NCBI GenBank assembly: GCA_014376345.1
Contig: JACMRS010000337.1
Span: forward strand, 1-7,478
Origin: Bacteroidia bacterium
Lineage (GTDB): Bacteria > Bacteroidota > Bacteroidia > NS11-12g > UBA955
Length of the DNA stretch: 7,478 nt
Direction of reading: 5' to 3'
Shown here: piece by piece, positions 7,030-7,478 of the stretch
Position numbering within the stretch: position 1 is the stretch's first letter
Layout of the letters: each line of letters begins with the position of its first letter
Notes under the pieces: model-generated
Databases searched by the model: none
Told to the model about the DNA's origin: nothing
What the model saw: only the letters and a program-made list of their open reading frames with translations
Position numbers and translations under genes: made by a program

Positions 7030-7059
7030 AAAAAAGTCCCGGTTTTCACCGGGACTTTT
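7030..7059 (-). terminator. Intrinsic terminator of the unrecognised upstream gene
   Basis: On the - strand there is a perfect 12-bp inverted repeat, aaaagtcccggt and accgggactttt (7059-7048 and 7043-7032), closed by a GAAA tetraloop (7047-7044) and ending in a run of six T (7035-7030). This is a textbook Rho-independent terminator, and it begins 22 bases after the stop codon at 7082-7084. On the + strand the same hairpin has only a four-T flank, and no + strand gene reads into it. It separates the upstream gene from pfkA, which starts 15 bases beyond the T-run. Confidence 0.93.
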
Positions 7060-7081
7060 ACACATTTAATTATTTTAAGAA

Positions 7082-7478
7082 TTAATTTTTGTATCTGAAA
7101 CTAACGTAATCTTTTAAATCATTTGCTGGTGTGATAATTACATCATTAATAGCAACAAGATAGTAAGGATTAACTCCAGCTCTGCTATCGTTAATTTTTA
7201 CAAGCACTAGATCACCAACTTTAAGAACACCTGTTAAATCAGAAATTTTTCCTGAATTAGCATTCCATGCAGCAACCAGTTCTTCATCTTTAGTGAACTG
7301 AGCATAAGTTTTTCCATTCAAAGTTGGAGAACCTGAAATGTGAATGTATTTTGTAGTTCCGTTGTCGGCTTTCCAAGTTGCAACGTAAGCTGCTGTACTG
7401 TTGTTATCAAGAATATCTCTTCTCAATTTGTTAGATGCATCAGCTGCAGAAAGGTCAACTTCTGAAGTGTTATCAAAT
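7082..7478 (-). CDS. Unrecognised protein, 5' end cut by the window edge (partial)
   Basis: Only the C-terminal 131 codons are present. The frame is open from the edge (first full codon at 7477) to a TAA at 7084-7082. An apparent TTG start at 7426 is not credible as the true start, since coding-like sequence continues upstream. I do not recognise the family. The segment has many Asn, Asp, Thr, Ser and Ala, no Cys, no membrane segment, and alternating short hydrophobic stretches (KYIHISG, VGDLVLVKI, YYLVAINDVIITP) that suggest a beta-rich fold, ending in YVSFRYKN. A secreted or surface protein is possible, but no signal or sorting domain is visible in this part; the missing N-terminus would be needed. 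A strong terminator follows the stop codon, so this gene ends its own transcription unit ahead of pfkA. Confidence 0.8.
   Translation of the reverse strand, partial: FDNTSEVDLSAADASNKLRRDILDNNSTAAYVATWKADNGTTKYIHISGSPTLNGKTYAQFTKDEELVAAWNANSGKISDLTGVLKVGDLVLVKINDSRAGVNPYYLVAINDVIITPANDLKDYVSFRYKN

Noticed and set aside
7015..7065. N-terminal extension of PfkA from 7065
   Set aside because: These codons would lie within the terminator hairpin of the upstream gene, and the family start MKSIGVLTSGG coincides with the ATG at 7014.
6739..7098. Plus-strand open frame of 119 codons antisense to pfkA
   Set aside because: It runs through the pfkA 5' end, the terminator and the next gene's end; the product has no domain-like pattern and no promoter was seen.

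Overview
The window reads as a chromosomal segment of a Bacteroidota bacterium, probably on the Chitinophagales/Sphingobacteriales side, although the order is an inference. The supporting signs are an AT-rich sequence by eye, genes without visible Shine-Dalgarno sequences, a perfect copy of the Bacteroidota -7 promoter element (TAnnTTTG) just before trmD, a lipoprotein with the 'CKK' style common in this phylum, and protein families in their Bacteroidota-like short forms. No RNA genes, CRISPR arrays, insertion sequences or phage genes were found. Most of the content is conserved housekeeping genes.

Left half, + strand (about 200-3462): four closely packed genes form a likely operon. They encode MltG (endolytic murein transglycosylase), TrmD (tRNA m1G37 methyltransferase), a DEDDh-type 3'-5' exonuclease with an ExoX-like C-terminal extension, and an S4-less RluA-family pseudouridine synthase. 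The gaps are 23 bp, 11 bp and an 11-bp overlap. The perfect -7-like element between mltG and trmD suggests that the last three genes can also be transcribed on their own, on a very short-leadered or leaderless mRNA.

Right half, - strand (7478 down to 3588): in transcription order this holds the 3' part of an unrecognised gene cut by the window edge, a near-perfect intrinsic terminator (12-bp stem, GAAA loop, T-tract), pfkA (6-phosphofructokinase), recN (DNA repair, 15 bp after pfkA) and, 73 bp further on, an unrecognised predicted lipoprotein. The pfkA start lies just past the terminator, so pfkA-recN looks like an independent unit. The two halves converge on an AT-rich 125-bp spacer at 3463-3587 with no convincing terminator.

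I see no clear new multi-gene system. The points most worth checking are the Asn at the usual Mg-binding Asp103 position of PfkA, the leaderless-type promoter in front of trmD, the exonuclease/pseudouridine synthase overlap, and the two unrecognised genes (the lipoprotein and the edge-truncated protein).
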